Below are positions 54,663 to 63,086 of a stretch of DNA of 64,000 bases, one piece after another. A program made the position numbers and the translations under genes. How positions within the stretch are numbered: position 1 is the first letter of the stretch; the number at the start of each line of letters is the position of its first letter. The stretch is from Pelagibius sp. Alg239-R121. GTDB taxonomy: Bacteria > Pseudomonadota > Alphaproteobacteria > Kiloniellales > Kiloniellaceae. Below the pieces are notes generated by a model that ran no database searches, had not been told where the DNA came from, and saw nothing but the letters and a program-made list of their open reading frames with translations. The stretch is taken from assembly GCF_947331435.1 (NCBI RefSeq), contig NZ_CAMZOF010000005.1, forward strand, positions 310,001 to 374,000, in the 5' to 3' direction.

Positions 54663-55712
54663 ATGCGCCGGTTTCTGGCCGTTCTCTGGTCTGTTTTGTT
54701 TTTCACCTTGTCCGGATCCTTCGCAGTTTCCGCGAGCCCGGTCGAGCGCTTTGTCATGTTCAAGGGCGCAGGCGATGCCATGCTTGCCGGCCTTTTGACC
54801 CTGCCTGAGGATGAGGACGAGGCGCCTTTCCCGGCAATGCTGCTGTTGCAGGGAAGCGGACCGACCGACCGGGACGGTAATCAGCTGCCGGAGATCAGGA
54901 CAAATCTACTGCGCCAGATAGCCCGCGACCTTGCGGAAGAGGGCATCGCCTCGCTTCGTTTCGATAAACGCGGCCTGCATGCCAATGCCAAGGATCTACC
55001 CCAGGGCCCCGCCGAACTGCGGACTTTCATGGCGTGGGAGAATTTTGTTGCCGATGCCGAGATGGGTTACCGCTGGCTGGCATCGGATCTGGAGATCGAT
55101 GGCGAGCGGGTTGGTGTCGCCGGCCATAGCGAAGGCGGTCTCATCGCTCTGGAAATATCCCAACGCCGCAAAGTCTCACCCCGCGCCCTGGTTTTGCTGG
55201 CAACACCGGGGCGCCCCTTTGGCGCGGTGCTGCGAGATCAACTGAACGGGCTGCTGGATCGCCAGGGCGCTACGGCGCGGCAACGGACTTTCTTCCTGGC
55301 CGAGGATCAGCGTATTCGGGCGGCGATCCTGGCCACGGGCGAAGTGCCGGATGATGTCCCCGCGGGCCTACAGGCGCTTTATCCCAGTTACCTCGGTTTG
55401 TACTTTCAACCGCTGCTGCAGCTTGACCCGGCGAAAGCGCTGGAGGGTTACGCCGGACCGGCGCTTCTGCTGGCCGGTGGCCGGGACCAGCAGGTTTCGC
55501 CCGAACGCGACTTTCAGCCGCTGGCGGCGGTTTTGCAGAGCAAGGATGACGGCAGTGCCGCCTTCATCGCGCCCGAGGTCAGCCACAATCTCAAACCCGT
55601 CAAGGCGGGCGAGGCCGGTTTCGAAGGCCGGATCGATGCTGGAATCAAGGCGGAACTGACCGGCTGGCTGACCCGGATGTTGATCGACGAGGACACTGCC
55701 TCCCGGCACTGA
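54663..55712 (+). CDS. secreted alpha/beta hydrolase
   Basis: 349 residues with a signal peptide (hydrophobic residues 5-24, ending VSAS). The serine nucleophile is in VGVAGHSEGGLIAL (about 160), the oxyanion region is LLLQGSGPTDRDGN, the acid is LAGGRDQQVSPER and the His is in PEVSHNLKP. The arrangement with QGSGPTDRDGN is that of the YitV/BAAT-like group of serine esterases and lipases, many of which are exported. Substrate unknown. The upstream sequence carries no strong ribosome site (GTAGGG at 8 bases). Confidence 0.88.
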   Translation: MRRFLAVLWSVLFFTLSGSFAVSASPVERFVMFKGAGDAMLAGLLTLPEDEDEAPFPAMLLLQGSGPTDRDGNQLPEIRTNLLRQIARDLAEEGIASLRFDKRGLHANAKDLPQGPAELRTFMAWENFVADAEMGYRWLASDLEIDGERVGVAGHSEGGLIALEISQRRKVSPRALVLLATPGRPFGAVLRDQLNGLLDRQGATARQRTFFLAEDQRIRAAILATGEVPDDVPAGLQALYPSYLGLYFQPLLQLDPAKALEGYAGPALLLAGGRDQQVSPERDFQPLAAVLQSKDDGSAAFIAPEVSHNLKPVKAGEAGFEGRIDAGIKAELTGWLTRMLIDEDTASRH

Positions 55713-55981
55713 GCCACTAAGCGCTTCGCAGAACTGCGATGCCGGATTACTGTTCAGGCGAGCGCTATTTTAACTTGATGACGTGGGAGATGAGGATGAA
55801 TGACGGTGATGGATCGAAGCCTCCTCAGAGACCCAAGATCACGGCAGAGTCCGTACGTTTGAACGAGCTGAGCGATCCTGCGGTCCTACCCGACGAAGCC
55901 AGCACGTCAAACCACTCCAATTTGGATGGCAACCCGGCGGCTTGCGTACCGGTGACTCCACTATCACCACTGGAATTCACA

Positions 55982-56353
55982 CTAGGACTTCAGAATCACA
56001 TGCTCGACGCGGGCCGAAGTGATTCGTTCCTCCTGTGCGAGCTGACCGACGAGCTCGTTGACCCGTTTTGACGTCAGGCCGGCAAGCCGGCACTTGATAC
56101 AGGTTTGACTGCCGTCGCCTTTGCGCAGAGACAGGCTCACAATCCTTGCGCCCTGGCCTCCCAGTCTATTCGTGACGGCCGACAGAAGGTGCCAGTCTTC
56201 GTCGCCCGAAATACGCAGGTCGTGAAAGACCTCCATCTCCGGGAAAAGCAGGGCGACGTCGTCCAGCCCTTGGCCATTCTCGGTTAATCCGGATTCGGGC
56301 TTATGGCCAGGATTGAGGGGCGATGGAGGGATCGAAATGTTCGGCGCATTCAT
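55982..56353 (-). CDS. small ACT-domain-like protein
   Basis: 123 residues. After a proline-rich start, the rest has the beta-alpha-beta pattern of a single ACT domain: ISGDEDWHLLSAVTNRLGGQ, ARIVSLSLRKGD, LTSKRVNELVGQLAQEERIT, ARVEHVILKS. No enzymatic domain is attached, so it may be a free-standing ligand-binding regulator. The start ATG at 56353 follows a GAGAGCAG. It is between genes on both strands and has no clear partner. Confidence 0.6.
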   Translation of the reverse strand: MNAPNISIPPSPLNPGHKPESGLTENGQGLDDVALLFPEMEVFHDLRISGDEDWHLLSAVTNRLGGQGARIVSLSLRKGDGSQTCIKCRLAGLTSKRVNELVGQLAQEERITSARVEHVILKS

Positions 56354-56555
56354 GGCTGCTCTCGGGCTCTCGGTTTACGATCGCGCCAAAAGACACAGCT
56401 CTTGAACAGAGGTTTTGCGGGGAAAGGAATGTCGGCTGAAAAAGGGCGGGTTTTGCCCCTCGGTTTAGCTGCATTTCTTCAGCGCCCGCAAGCTGAGACA
56501 AATCGGCGCGAGGGATTCTTAGCGCAATCGAACCAGCCTGTCACCCCTCTTGATT

Positions 56556-57791
56556 TTACTGTGCGGGAGCCGGCGCCTTGCGGATCAGAGGGTTCTCGTC
56601 GATCGGTAGATGAATCGCGGCCGCCAGCAAGCCCAGCACGATTCCGGCCCACCAGACGGGATCGTAGGTTCCGATGGTGTCATAGAGATATCCGCCGAGC
56701 CAGACGCCCAGAAAGCTGCCCACCTGATGGCTGAAGAACACGATGCCGAACAGAGTGGCCATGTAGCGTACGCCGAAAACCTGGGCCACGATCCCGGTCG
56801 TCAGCGGCACGGTCGAGAGCCAGAGAATGCCCATCACCGCGGCGAAGGCATAGATCGTGACGTCGGTTTTTGGGAGCAGTAACAGAGCGCCGATGGTGAT
56901 GGCCCGCGCGAAGTAAATCACGCTCAGGCCGCACTTTTTGCTCCAGCGCTGTCCCGCAGCGCCGGACAGGAAAGATCCGACAATGTTGAACAGGCCGATC
57001 AGCGAAATGGAATAGGCACCAACCTCCGCGCCCAGCCCCAGGTCCTGCACATAGGCGGGAAAGTGGACTGTGATGAAGGCGACATGGAAGCCGCAGACGA
57101 AAAAACCAATGGTCAGCAGCACGAAACCCTTGTGTTCGCTTGCCTCGCGCAGTGCGTTCCCCAATGTCTGGTCGCTCGGGGCTTCCCCTTTACCGGTCGT
57201 GATGTGGGGCAACCCGAACGCGAGGGGGACGATCAGCAGGGCGGAGGCCGCCAGGATCAACAAAGCGGAATGCCAGCCGAAATTGGCGATGAAGGCCTGC
57301 CCCAGAGGCGAAAAGACGACCTGGCCGAATGACCCGGCTGCTGTTCCCAGGCCCAGCGCGAGAGACCGCCGCTCAGGCCCGACGACCTTGGCGATCGCGG
57401 CGATCGCAATGGAAAAGGCGGTGAAGGCAACGCCCAGCCCGGTCAGGAGCCCGCCGAAGAGATGTAGTTCCAGACCGCTCTCCGCCGAGGCCATGCCCCA
57501 GACCCCCAGGCCGTAGACGACCGCGCCGAACGCGAGCACCTTGGAGGGGCCGAACCGGTCCGCAACCGCGCCTGCGATGGGAACACCGATGCCCCAAAGC
57601 AGGTTTTGGATCGCCATGGCCAGCGCAAAGGTCTCCCGGTCCCAGCCGTTTGCCAGGGTCATCGGCTCCAGAAACAGTCCGAAAATCGACCGGATGCCGA
57701 ATCCGACCATCGCGATCAGGCAGCCGATGACAATCACGACGATCGGCGTGCGCCAAAAAGAGCCGGCAGATTCGGAGGTCGAAGAGGTCAT
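56556..57791 (-). CDS. major facilitator superfamily transporter
   Basis: 411 residues, twelve membrane helices. The motif between helices 2 and 3 is AGAVADRFGPSKVLAFGA (about 74-91), and the layout with GWDRETFALAMAIQNLLWG is that of the monocarboxylate/oxalate-formate-type MFS group, which moves organic acids in exchange or with H+. The direction and substrate are unknown. It is divergent from a MarR regulator gene across 142 bases carrying two palindromes, so it is probably controlled by it. Confidence 0.9.
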   Translation of the reverse strand: MTSSTSESAGSFWRTPIVVIVIGCLIAMVGFGIRSIFGLFLEPMTLANGWDRETFALAMAIQNLLWGIGVPIAGAVADRFGPSKVLAFGAVVYGLGVWGMASAESGLELHLFGGLLTGLGVAFTAFSIAIAAIAKVVGPERRSLALGLGTAAGSFGQVVFSPLGQAFIANFGWHSALLILAASALLIVPLAFGLPHITTGKGEAPSDQTLGNALREASEHKGFVLLTIGFFVCGFHVAFITVHFPAYVQDLGLGAEVGAYSISLIGLFNIVGSFLSGAAGQRWSKKCGLSVIYFARAITIGALLLLPKTDVTIYAFAAVMGILWLSTVPLTTGIVAQVFGVRYMATLFGIVFFSHQVGSFLGVWLGGYLYDTIGTYDPVWWAGIVLGLLAAAIHLPIDENPLIRKAPAPAQ

Positions 57792-57891
57792 TTATGGCAT
57801 CCAGATTGCAAAAATTGCGGGAACGGCCTGCAGCGCTACGAAAGTGCTAAGGGGTCGGCGATGGACAAGCGGCGTTGTTCGATGTAAACTC

Positions 57892-57917
57892 GTGTAATTA
57901 CACTAGTGTATATACAT
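57892..57917. promoter_or_regulatory. paired palindromes in the MFS-MarR intergenic region
   Basis: GTGTAATTACAC (57892-57903) is a perfect 12-base palindrome; GTGTATATACAT (57906-57917) is nearly palindromic. Two such sites back to back between the MFS and MarR genes are good candidates for a MarR operator. Confidence 0.6.
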
Positions 57918-57933
57918 TGATTGGTCAACGATA

Positions 57934-58530
57934 GTGACAGGTGCTCAGAAGCAGTCTCGAGGGCGGGGAACGAGAACCCGAAAGACCGGACGCACTCAGG
58001 AAAGCCGGCAGGCTCGAGATACGGCACTGCGCCTGCTGGAACAGGACGGCCTTCCTGCGAAACCCCCGGTGGGTCCAAAGGAAAGCGAAGTTGTTCTTGG
58101 CGCGGGCAACGATCCCCGGGCCAGTTACTGCACCTGTGCAATGCTGCGGCGTGCCAGCCGGCGCGTGACCCTCGCCTATGATCAGGCGCTCAAGCCACTT
58201 GGCTTGCGGCTCACCCAATACTCTCTTTTGGCCAGCGTTCTGCGCAGCGGCGGTATGAGCATCACCGATCTTGCCGACCGGCTGGCCATGGAACGCACGA
58301 CACTGACGCGAAATTTGAAGCCGTTGGAGACGGCCGGATGGCTGAGGGTCAATGCAGGCCCCGACCGCCGCAGCCGCGCCGTCGAAATCACCGAAACCGG
58401 GCGCGTCCTGGTCGAGCAGGCCTTCCCCGCCTGGCAGAAAGCCGAACGTGAACTTCGGAAGTCGATGGGGCGAGACGAAACTGCGGCGCTGCGGCAGTTG
58501 CTGACGACGGCGATGCAGGCGGTCGATTAG
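57934..58530 (+). CDS. MarR-family transcriptional regulator
   Basis: 198 residues with a basic, probably disordered N-terminal extension (about 1-60). The winged helix spans about 75-170: LTQYSLLASVLRSGGMSITD, LAMERTTLTRNLKPLE, and the wing VNAGPDRRSRAVEIT. Cys residues in YCTCAML, at the start of the domain, might serve as a redox switch. GTG at 57934 is the likely start. It is divergent from the MFS transporter gene, with two candidate operators between, and probably represses it and itself in a ligand-dependent manner. Confidence 0.88.
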   Translation: MTGAQKQSRGRGTRTRKTGRTQESRQARDTALRLLEQDGLPAKPPVGPKESEVVLGAGNDPRASYCTCAMLRRASRRVTLAYDQALKPLGLRLTQYSLLASVLRSGGMSITDLADRLAMERTTLTRNLKPLETAGWLRVNAGPDRRSRAVEITETGRVLVEQAFPAWQKAERELRKSMGRDETAALRQLLTTAMQAVD

Positions 58531-58544
58531 ATATTCGCGGCGTG

Positions 58545-58600
58545 AATTCCGCAGAGCCAATTCCGCAGTTCCAATTCCGCAGTTCCAATTCCACGGCTCT
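58545..58600. repeat. 14-base tandem repeat (about four units)
   Basis: Four consecutive units related to AATTCCGCAGTTCC: at 58545 (…GCAGAGCC), 58559 and 58573 (identical), and 58587 (…CACGGCTC). It lies between the MarR gene and the DUF3052-like gene. Function unknown; likely a slippage tract that could vary between strains. Confidence 0.8.
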
Positions 58601-58660
58601 CCACCTGATGAACTCTGCTATAACAGACTTGTTCGGGCTGTATTGATTCGAGACGCATTC

Positions 58661-59065
58661 ATGTCGGGATATTCGGGAACGCCCCTGGCCAGCAAGCTTG
58701 GCTATAAATCCGGGATGCGTGCCTGTGTGCTGAACGCGCCGGACCACTATCAGGCGCTTGTCGCTCCCCTGCCGGACAATGTGGTGTTTCTTTCAGAGCC
58801 CGGGACAGAGCTCGACCTAATACATCTATTTGTCATCGAGCGGACCGAGCTGCAAAGCCTGCTGCCCCGTCTGGAGGAAGCGATCGCCCGCGACGGCATG
58901 ATCTGGGTGTCCTGGCCCAAGAAGGCTTCGATGGTGCCGACAACGGTGACGGAGGATGTGATCCGGGACGTCGCGCTGAAAGGTGATCTCGTCGATGTCA
59001 AAGTCTGTGCCGTGGATGACGTCTGGTCCGGTCTGAAGCTGGTTATTCGGAGAGACAGGCGCTAA
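58661..59065 (+). CDS. DUF3052-like protein
   Basis: 134 residues from ATG 58661. The sequence MSGYSGTPLASKLGYKSG then DLIHLFVIERTEL and GMIWVSWPKKAS, DVALKGDLVDVKVCAVDDVWSGLKL matches DUF3052, a small domain of unknown function common in bacteria. No signal peptide. It converges on the DUF4166 gene, overlapping by 4 bases. Confidence 0.8.
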   Translation: MSGYSGTPLASKLGYKSGMRACVLNAPDHYQALVAPLPDNVVFLSEPGTELDLIHLFVIERTELQSLLPRLEEAIARDGMIWVSWPKKASMVPTTVTEDVIRDVALKGDLVDVKVCAVDDVWSGLKLVIRRDRR

Positions 59066-59592
59066 GCAGGTTTCAACCAGCCCCGGTAGGTAATGAACTG
59101 GCCGATCACCGGCAGGCTGATGGTCATGTCGAAGTGATAGCGGCCATTTGCTTCGCTCTCGGTCGCCGTCGTTTTGGGTGCCAGAAATTGAGGCAGAGGG
59201 AGTTCGAGAAGGCGGAAGGCTTCGACCTCCCATATCAGTCCATCGCTGGCAGGCAGCAGTCTGACGACTGCCGAGACCAAGCCTTTGGTCTCCAGGATGC
59301 AGCCCGGCTGTTGTTCGAGCGGCGTCAGGCGGGTGGAAAAGCTGTCACTGCCGAAGCTCCTCTCCCAGCGTTCGCCGTTGCCTTCCTGTTGGAACCGGAC
59401 ACGGGTCCGCAGGCCCTTGCCCGCTCGGGGCAGGCCGAACAGCCAGAGAAGACATCGGCCGATAAGGCTTTCGCTGCAGAGCACATCGGCTTCGCCTTCG
59501 AGTATCTGCTGGTCTTCGAAGGAATGCGCGCGCCTGACGGCATCCGGCAAGATCGCGAATTTTTCCCCAAGCACCCTTTGATAGAGAGTCAT
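59062..59592 (-). CDS. DUF4166 protein
   Basis: 176 residues: LYQRVLGEKFAILPDAVRRAHS then RVRFQQEGNGERWERSFGSD and HFDMTISLPVIGQFITYRGWL fit the DUF4166 family, which has unknown function. It is downstream of the DCC-family gene with a 4-base overlap and so is in its operon. The two families commonly occur together. Confidence 0.8.
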   Translation of the reverse strand: MTLYQRVLGEKFAILPDAVRRAHSFEDQQILEGEADVLCSESLIGRCLLWLFGLPRAGKGLRTRVRFQQEGNGERWERSFGSDSFSTRLTPLEQQPGCILETKGLVSAVVRLLPASDGLIWEVEAFRLLELPLPQFLAPKTTATESEANGRYHFDMTISLPVIGQFITYRGWLKPA

Positions 59593-60074
59593 AGGTAATC
59601 GAGGATCTTGGCTTTGTGTTCAGGGGGCAAAAGGATGCAGCTGTCCGCCTTCCCGAAGAGCTTGTAGCGGTTGCTGGCGATCCGGTCGTAGAGCCAGTTG
59701 CGCGGACGGCGCGGAAAAATCTGCAGAAACGCCAGGAGCGGCCAGCCGGATCCCAGGATTTTCATCACCTCGAAAAAGGCGTCCGATTTGAAGTGCGCGC
59801 GGCCGTCGCGGATCACGATGTTGGTCTCATAGTTTTCCGGATCGAGTCCATAGTGGATATAGAGCGCGTGACCTAACTTCGACTGCGCCGTACAGAGGTT
59901 AAGTCGGTTCTTTCGGTCGTGACGCAGAATGAACTTGGCAAAGCCACTGCAAAAGATACAGACGCCGTCGAATACGATCAGCGGTTTGTCGTCGGGGAAC
60001 GTGGGAACCCTTGTGTCGTCCCGGTAACTGTAGGCGGGCTGTTGGGCAGCGCCGAAGATATCTATATGAGTCAT
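59589..60074 (-). CDS. DCC-family thiol-disulfide oxidoreductase-like protein
   Basis: 161 residues, DUF393 (DCC) family: IVFDGVCIFCSGFAKFILRH (about 33-52) holds the name-giving D..C..C, C-terminal NWLYDRIASNRYKLFGK is also typical. These proteins have a thioredoxin-like fold and are predicted but not proven to be disulfide reductases. It is the first gene of a two-gene operon with DUF4166 (4-base overlap). Confidence 0.85.
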   Translation of the reverse strand: MTHIDIFGAAQQPAYSYRDDTRVPTFPDDKPLIVFDGVCIFCSGFAKFILRHDRKNRLNLCTAQSKLGHALYIHYGLDPENYETNIVIRDGRAHFKSDAFFEVMKILGSGWPLLAFLQIFPRRPRNWLYDRIASNRYKLFGKADSCILLPPEHKAKILDYL

Positions 60075-60419
60075 GTCCCTCGAACTATCGTGACCCCATG
60101 CCGTGACCGCAAGAGGCAGGTGCCCACATGCCCATTATTGGGCCGACTGTTATCGCTGACTACTATGGCCCCTATTATTGCACAGGCGGCGGGCAAGGCA
60201 CGTTTTCCTGCAGGGCTGCGACAATCCGCCGTCCTCAGATTGAAGTATAAAATACCACATTTGGCATACTGAATTCTAAGTCCTGTGTGCAATACGTATC
60301 ATGATGGCCCGCATGGAGGCGAAGCAAATTCTTTATCGCCAGCGTAAGGCTGGCTCTGTAGTGTCTGTGCGCCCAACAGCGAATTCTTTTCACTCAATAG
60401 TTTTCTGGGGGCGCAGAAC
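60075..60419. other. intergenic region
   Basis: 345 bases with no gene I can support. It should contain the promoters of the divergent DCC and GGCT-like genes. Confidence 0.3.
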
Positions 60420-60848
60420 GTGAGCGAACGCAAACTCGAAGTGTTTTTCTACGGGCTCTTCATGGATCGCGAAGCCCTGCTGACAGAGGGTTATCACCCG
60501 GGCCCAGCGGTCTTGGCTTCTTTAAGCGGCTACGCATTACATATCGGACAGAGGGCCACTCTGGTGCCTTCGTCCGGTCGAACCGCGTGGGGAATGATGA
60601 TGGCACTGCCGGCCGGCGAGATCGAACGTCTCTATTCGGGAGCTTCGGTATCGGCCTACCGGCCGGAGGCGGTTCTGGTCAAAAGCGCCGAAGGCACGCC
60701 AGTGCCGGCACTTTGTTACAATCTAATGCGGCTGGAAGAGAGCGCCCCCAATCGGGACTACGCGAGAAAGCTTGCAGCCGTGGCCGCGAGGCTCGCCTTG
60801 CCCGAAGTGTTCATTGCGGAAATTGAGCGCTTTTCCCAGAAGCCGTAG
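60420..60848 (+). CDS. gamma-glutamylcyclotransferase-like (GGCT-fold) protein
   Basis: 142 residues from a GTG following GGGGGCG. LEVFFYGLFMDREAL at the N-terminus matches the substrate-binding YGxL loop of the GGCT-like fold, and GRTAWGMMMALPAGEIERLYSG fits the central strand and helix. The catalytic Glu of true cyclotransferases is not clearly placed, so activity is open. It stands alone. Confidence 0.7.
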   Translation: MSERKLEVFFYGLFMDREALLTEGYHPGPAVLASLSGYALHIGQRATLVPSSGRTAWGMMMALPAGEIERLYSGASVSAYRPEAVLVKSAEGTPVPALCYNLMRLEESAPNRDYARKLAAVAARLALPEVFIAEIERFSQKP

Positions 60849-61427
60849 TCCGGGCGATCGCTCCTATACTTCCGAAACAGGCCTCTCTATGCGCCGCTGG
60901 TTCCGCTGCGCGTGTAGTTAAAATCTGGTCACTACAAATATTGTGCCCATGATCATTTGAACATCAGGCGCGTCTCGTTGCATTCAGGCATACCATAATA
61001 TGCTGGTCGCGATGTTTGCGTCTTCTAGCTATTGCTCTACTTTGGAATATCCCGCGGTGGCTGTATTCCCACGCCATTCATTCCAAAAAATCAGATAAAT
61101 TTTCAGCTCTTTGCCCGCTACAACCGACAGCAGTGTTGCCGCCGTTTTGCCCAGAAATCTCTTCTGTATTTGTATTTGTTCGAGAGCTTATTTTCAACAA
61201 TATCATAGAGTTAGTTTTCACTATGTTTATTTGTTTAAATGAAGAAGACCCATAACTTAAGTGTGATTAAGTGGCGCAAGCTATTTTTCTACGCGAAGTG
61301 TTCAATACTAAAGTACTGCCGGCAGACACGGCTAGTAATGTTTTGTAAACAGCGGTTCGATAGAAAAGGGTAACTCGTTGTATTTTATAGGCTTTTGTCT
61401 AAATACCTATAGTTGTCTGAGGAAAAA
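60849..61427. other. AT-rich intergenic region before the LOV kinase
   Basis: About 580 bases, noticeably richer in A and T than the surrounding genes. Several short frames exist but none has family features or a ribosome site I trust. It presumably contains the promoter of the LOV kinase operon. Confidence 0.4.
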
Positions 61428-62594
61428 ATGGCGCCTATCTCTGGGATGTCCTTCGAAGCGACCGAAACCGATGGTTTGCCTGCGGCCCTGATGCTGCGTG
61501 CAGCGGCGACCAGCTCGTTCGGAATGACGCTCGCGGATGCCAGGCAGCCGGATCATCCCCTGCTCTATGCCAACGACGCCTTTACGGCGATGACCGGATA
61601 TGACGCCCGGGAGGTTGTCGGCCAGAATTGCCGTTTTCTACAAGGTCCCGAAACCGACCCGGAAAGCGTGGCCAAGATTCGCCAGACGCTGAAAAGCGGC
61701 GTTGCTTCGACCGTGTTGCTACTCAATTACCGCAAGGATGGCAGTCGTTTCTGGAATCGTTTCCAACTCTCTCCCGTTAACGACGACGCTGGTAAGCTCT
61801 GCGCTTACTTAGGCATGCAGGTCGACATCACCGAAGAGATCGACCGGATCGGGATGGAAAACGAGCGCCAGAAGCTCGAGACGCTGGGGCGGGTCGCCGG
61901 TGGCGTTGCCCATGAACTCAATAACGCGCTGCAGCCTATTCTGCTTTATGCAGAGCTATTGGCCGACGAGGACGCGCGGAATCCGGCCATGCTAAACCAA
62001 TGCAGCAAGGGTATTTTTGAGAACGCCCGCTTTGCCAGCGACGTGGTCAATCAAGTCCTGTCCTTTGCACGGCGGGACAGTAGTTCCAACCTTGTCTACG
62101 ACGCCCGCACAATCATCGGCGAGGCAGTGGATTTTGCCGCGGAATATCTGCCGTCCAGTATTGTCTTTGACCGGCAGGGTTTCGAGCCTGGCGGTCCGTT
62201 GGACGGTAAACAGATCAAGATCAACCGGACCGGCTTGCTCCAGGTCATGACCAATCTCTTCAAGAATGCTGCCGATGCCACTCGTGACAAAGGCCGCATC
62301 GTCGTGACCCTCTGGCTGTCTGGAGACCCAGCTGCAAGAAGTGGGCATTCGGATGATCCGCAGAACTACGTCGTCATCTCGATTGCCGACAATGGTCATG
62401 GCATCGAGTCAAAGACGCTAAAGCATATTTTCGAACCCTTTTATACAACGAAAGCGCCAGGCGAGGGTACTGGGCTGGGGCTTTCGACGATTTACGGCAT
62501 CGTTGAGCGCTGGGGTGGCCGCATTGCCGCCCACAGCACGCCCGGCAAGGGAACGACCTTCCGGGTCCTGGTGCCGATCACTTCAAACGCGTGA
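61428..62594 (+). CDS. LOV-domain blue-light-sensing histidine kinase
   Basis: 388 residues, soluble. The N-terminal LOV domain (about 30-140) has the flavin-adduct motif GQNCRFLQGPETD (Cys about 66) and NYRKDGSRFWNRFQLSPV, the residues required for FMN binding and photochemistry. The kinase part has an H-box GGVAHELNNALQPI (His about 162) and HATPase motifs NLFKNAADAT (N box), DNGHGIESK (G1), FEPFYTTKAPGEGTGLGLS (F and G2). ATG at 61428 follows GAGGAA. A receiver-domain gene begins 7 bases after its stop, forming a two-component pair. Confidence 0.92.
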   Translation: MAPISGMSFEATETDGLPAALMLRAAATSSFGMTLADARQPDHPLLYANDAFTAMTGYDAREVVGQNCRFLQGPETDPESVAKIRQTLKSGVASTVLLLNYRKDGSRFWNRFQLSPVNDDAGKLCAYLGMQVDITEEIDRIGMENERQKLETLGRVAGGVAHELNNALQPILLYAELLADEDARNPAMLNQCSKGIFENARFASDVVNQVLSFARRDSSSNLVYDARTIIGEAVDFAAEYLPSSIVFDRQGFEPGGPLDGKQIKINRTGLLQVMTNLFKNAADATRDKGRIVVTLWLSGDPAARSGHSDDPQNYVVISIADNGHGIESKTLKHIFEPFYTTKAPGEGTGLGLSTIYGIVERWGGRIAAHSTPGKGTTFRVLVPITSNA

Positions 62595-62601
62595 GGTTAA
62601 A

Positions 62602-62994
62602 ATGGCGACGATCTTGTTGATAGATGACATGAATGGTGTGCGTTCCTCGCTCACTACGGTGCTGACGACCGCCGGACATCAGGTCGTGGAAGCGGCAGAT
62701 GGTGAGGTTGGCCTGCAGAAGGCTGGCGAACAATCCTTCGATCTGGTGATCACCGATATCATCATGCCGAAGGTTGATGGTTCCGAGGTGATTCTGGCAC
62801 TCAAGACGCGGTCGCAAACTTTGCCGATCCTTGCGATCTCGGGCGGTGGCGCGACCGTCAACGCCGAGAAAGCGCTGATGCTGGCGCGCAGCACGGCCGA
62901 TGCGGTTCTATCGAAACCCTTCTCGCGCGGCGACCTCCTGCAGGCCGTCGATGAGCTTGTGGGGCCCGGCATTGCGGACGTCGCAACCGCGTGA
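62602..62994 (+). CDS. single-domain response regulator
   Basis: 130 residues, only a receiver domain. The phosphoacceptor Asp is in LVITDIIMPKVDG (about residue 52), with DD at the start (ILLIDDMNG), a Ser in ILAISGGG at the switch position and Lys in AVLSKPFSRGDL. There is no output domain, so it may act on chemotaxis, on another kinase or through protein contacts. It follows the LOV kinase by 7 bases and is its probable phosphorylation target. Confidence 0.9.
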   Translation: MATILLIDDMNGVRSSLTTVLTTAGHQVVEAADGEVGLQKAGEQSFDLVITDIIMPKVDGSEVILALKTRSQTLPILAISGGGATVNAEKALMLARSTADAVLSKPFSRGDLLQAVDELVGPGIADVATA

Positions 62995-63086
62995 GCCGCA
63001 GACTCTAAAGCTTAAATTTTCGAAACCACCAACTTTTTGATCCTGGGCGACGCCTCGTGTTTGCCGAATCACAGGGGAAATGAACA

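Noticed and set aside
55739-56071. 110-codon plus-strand open frame after the secreted hydrolase
   Set aside because: It has a fair ribosome site before an internal ATG at 55796, but it is low-complexity and overlaps the more convincing ACT-like gene on the other strand.
61016-61255. 79-codon open frame in the AT-rich region
   Set aside because: No ribosome site, no family features, and AT-rich regions give few but random frames.
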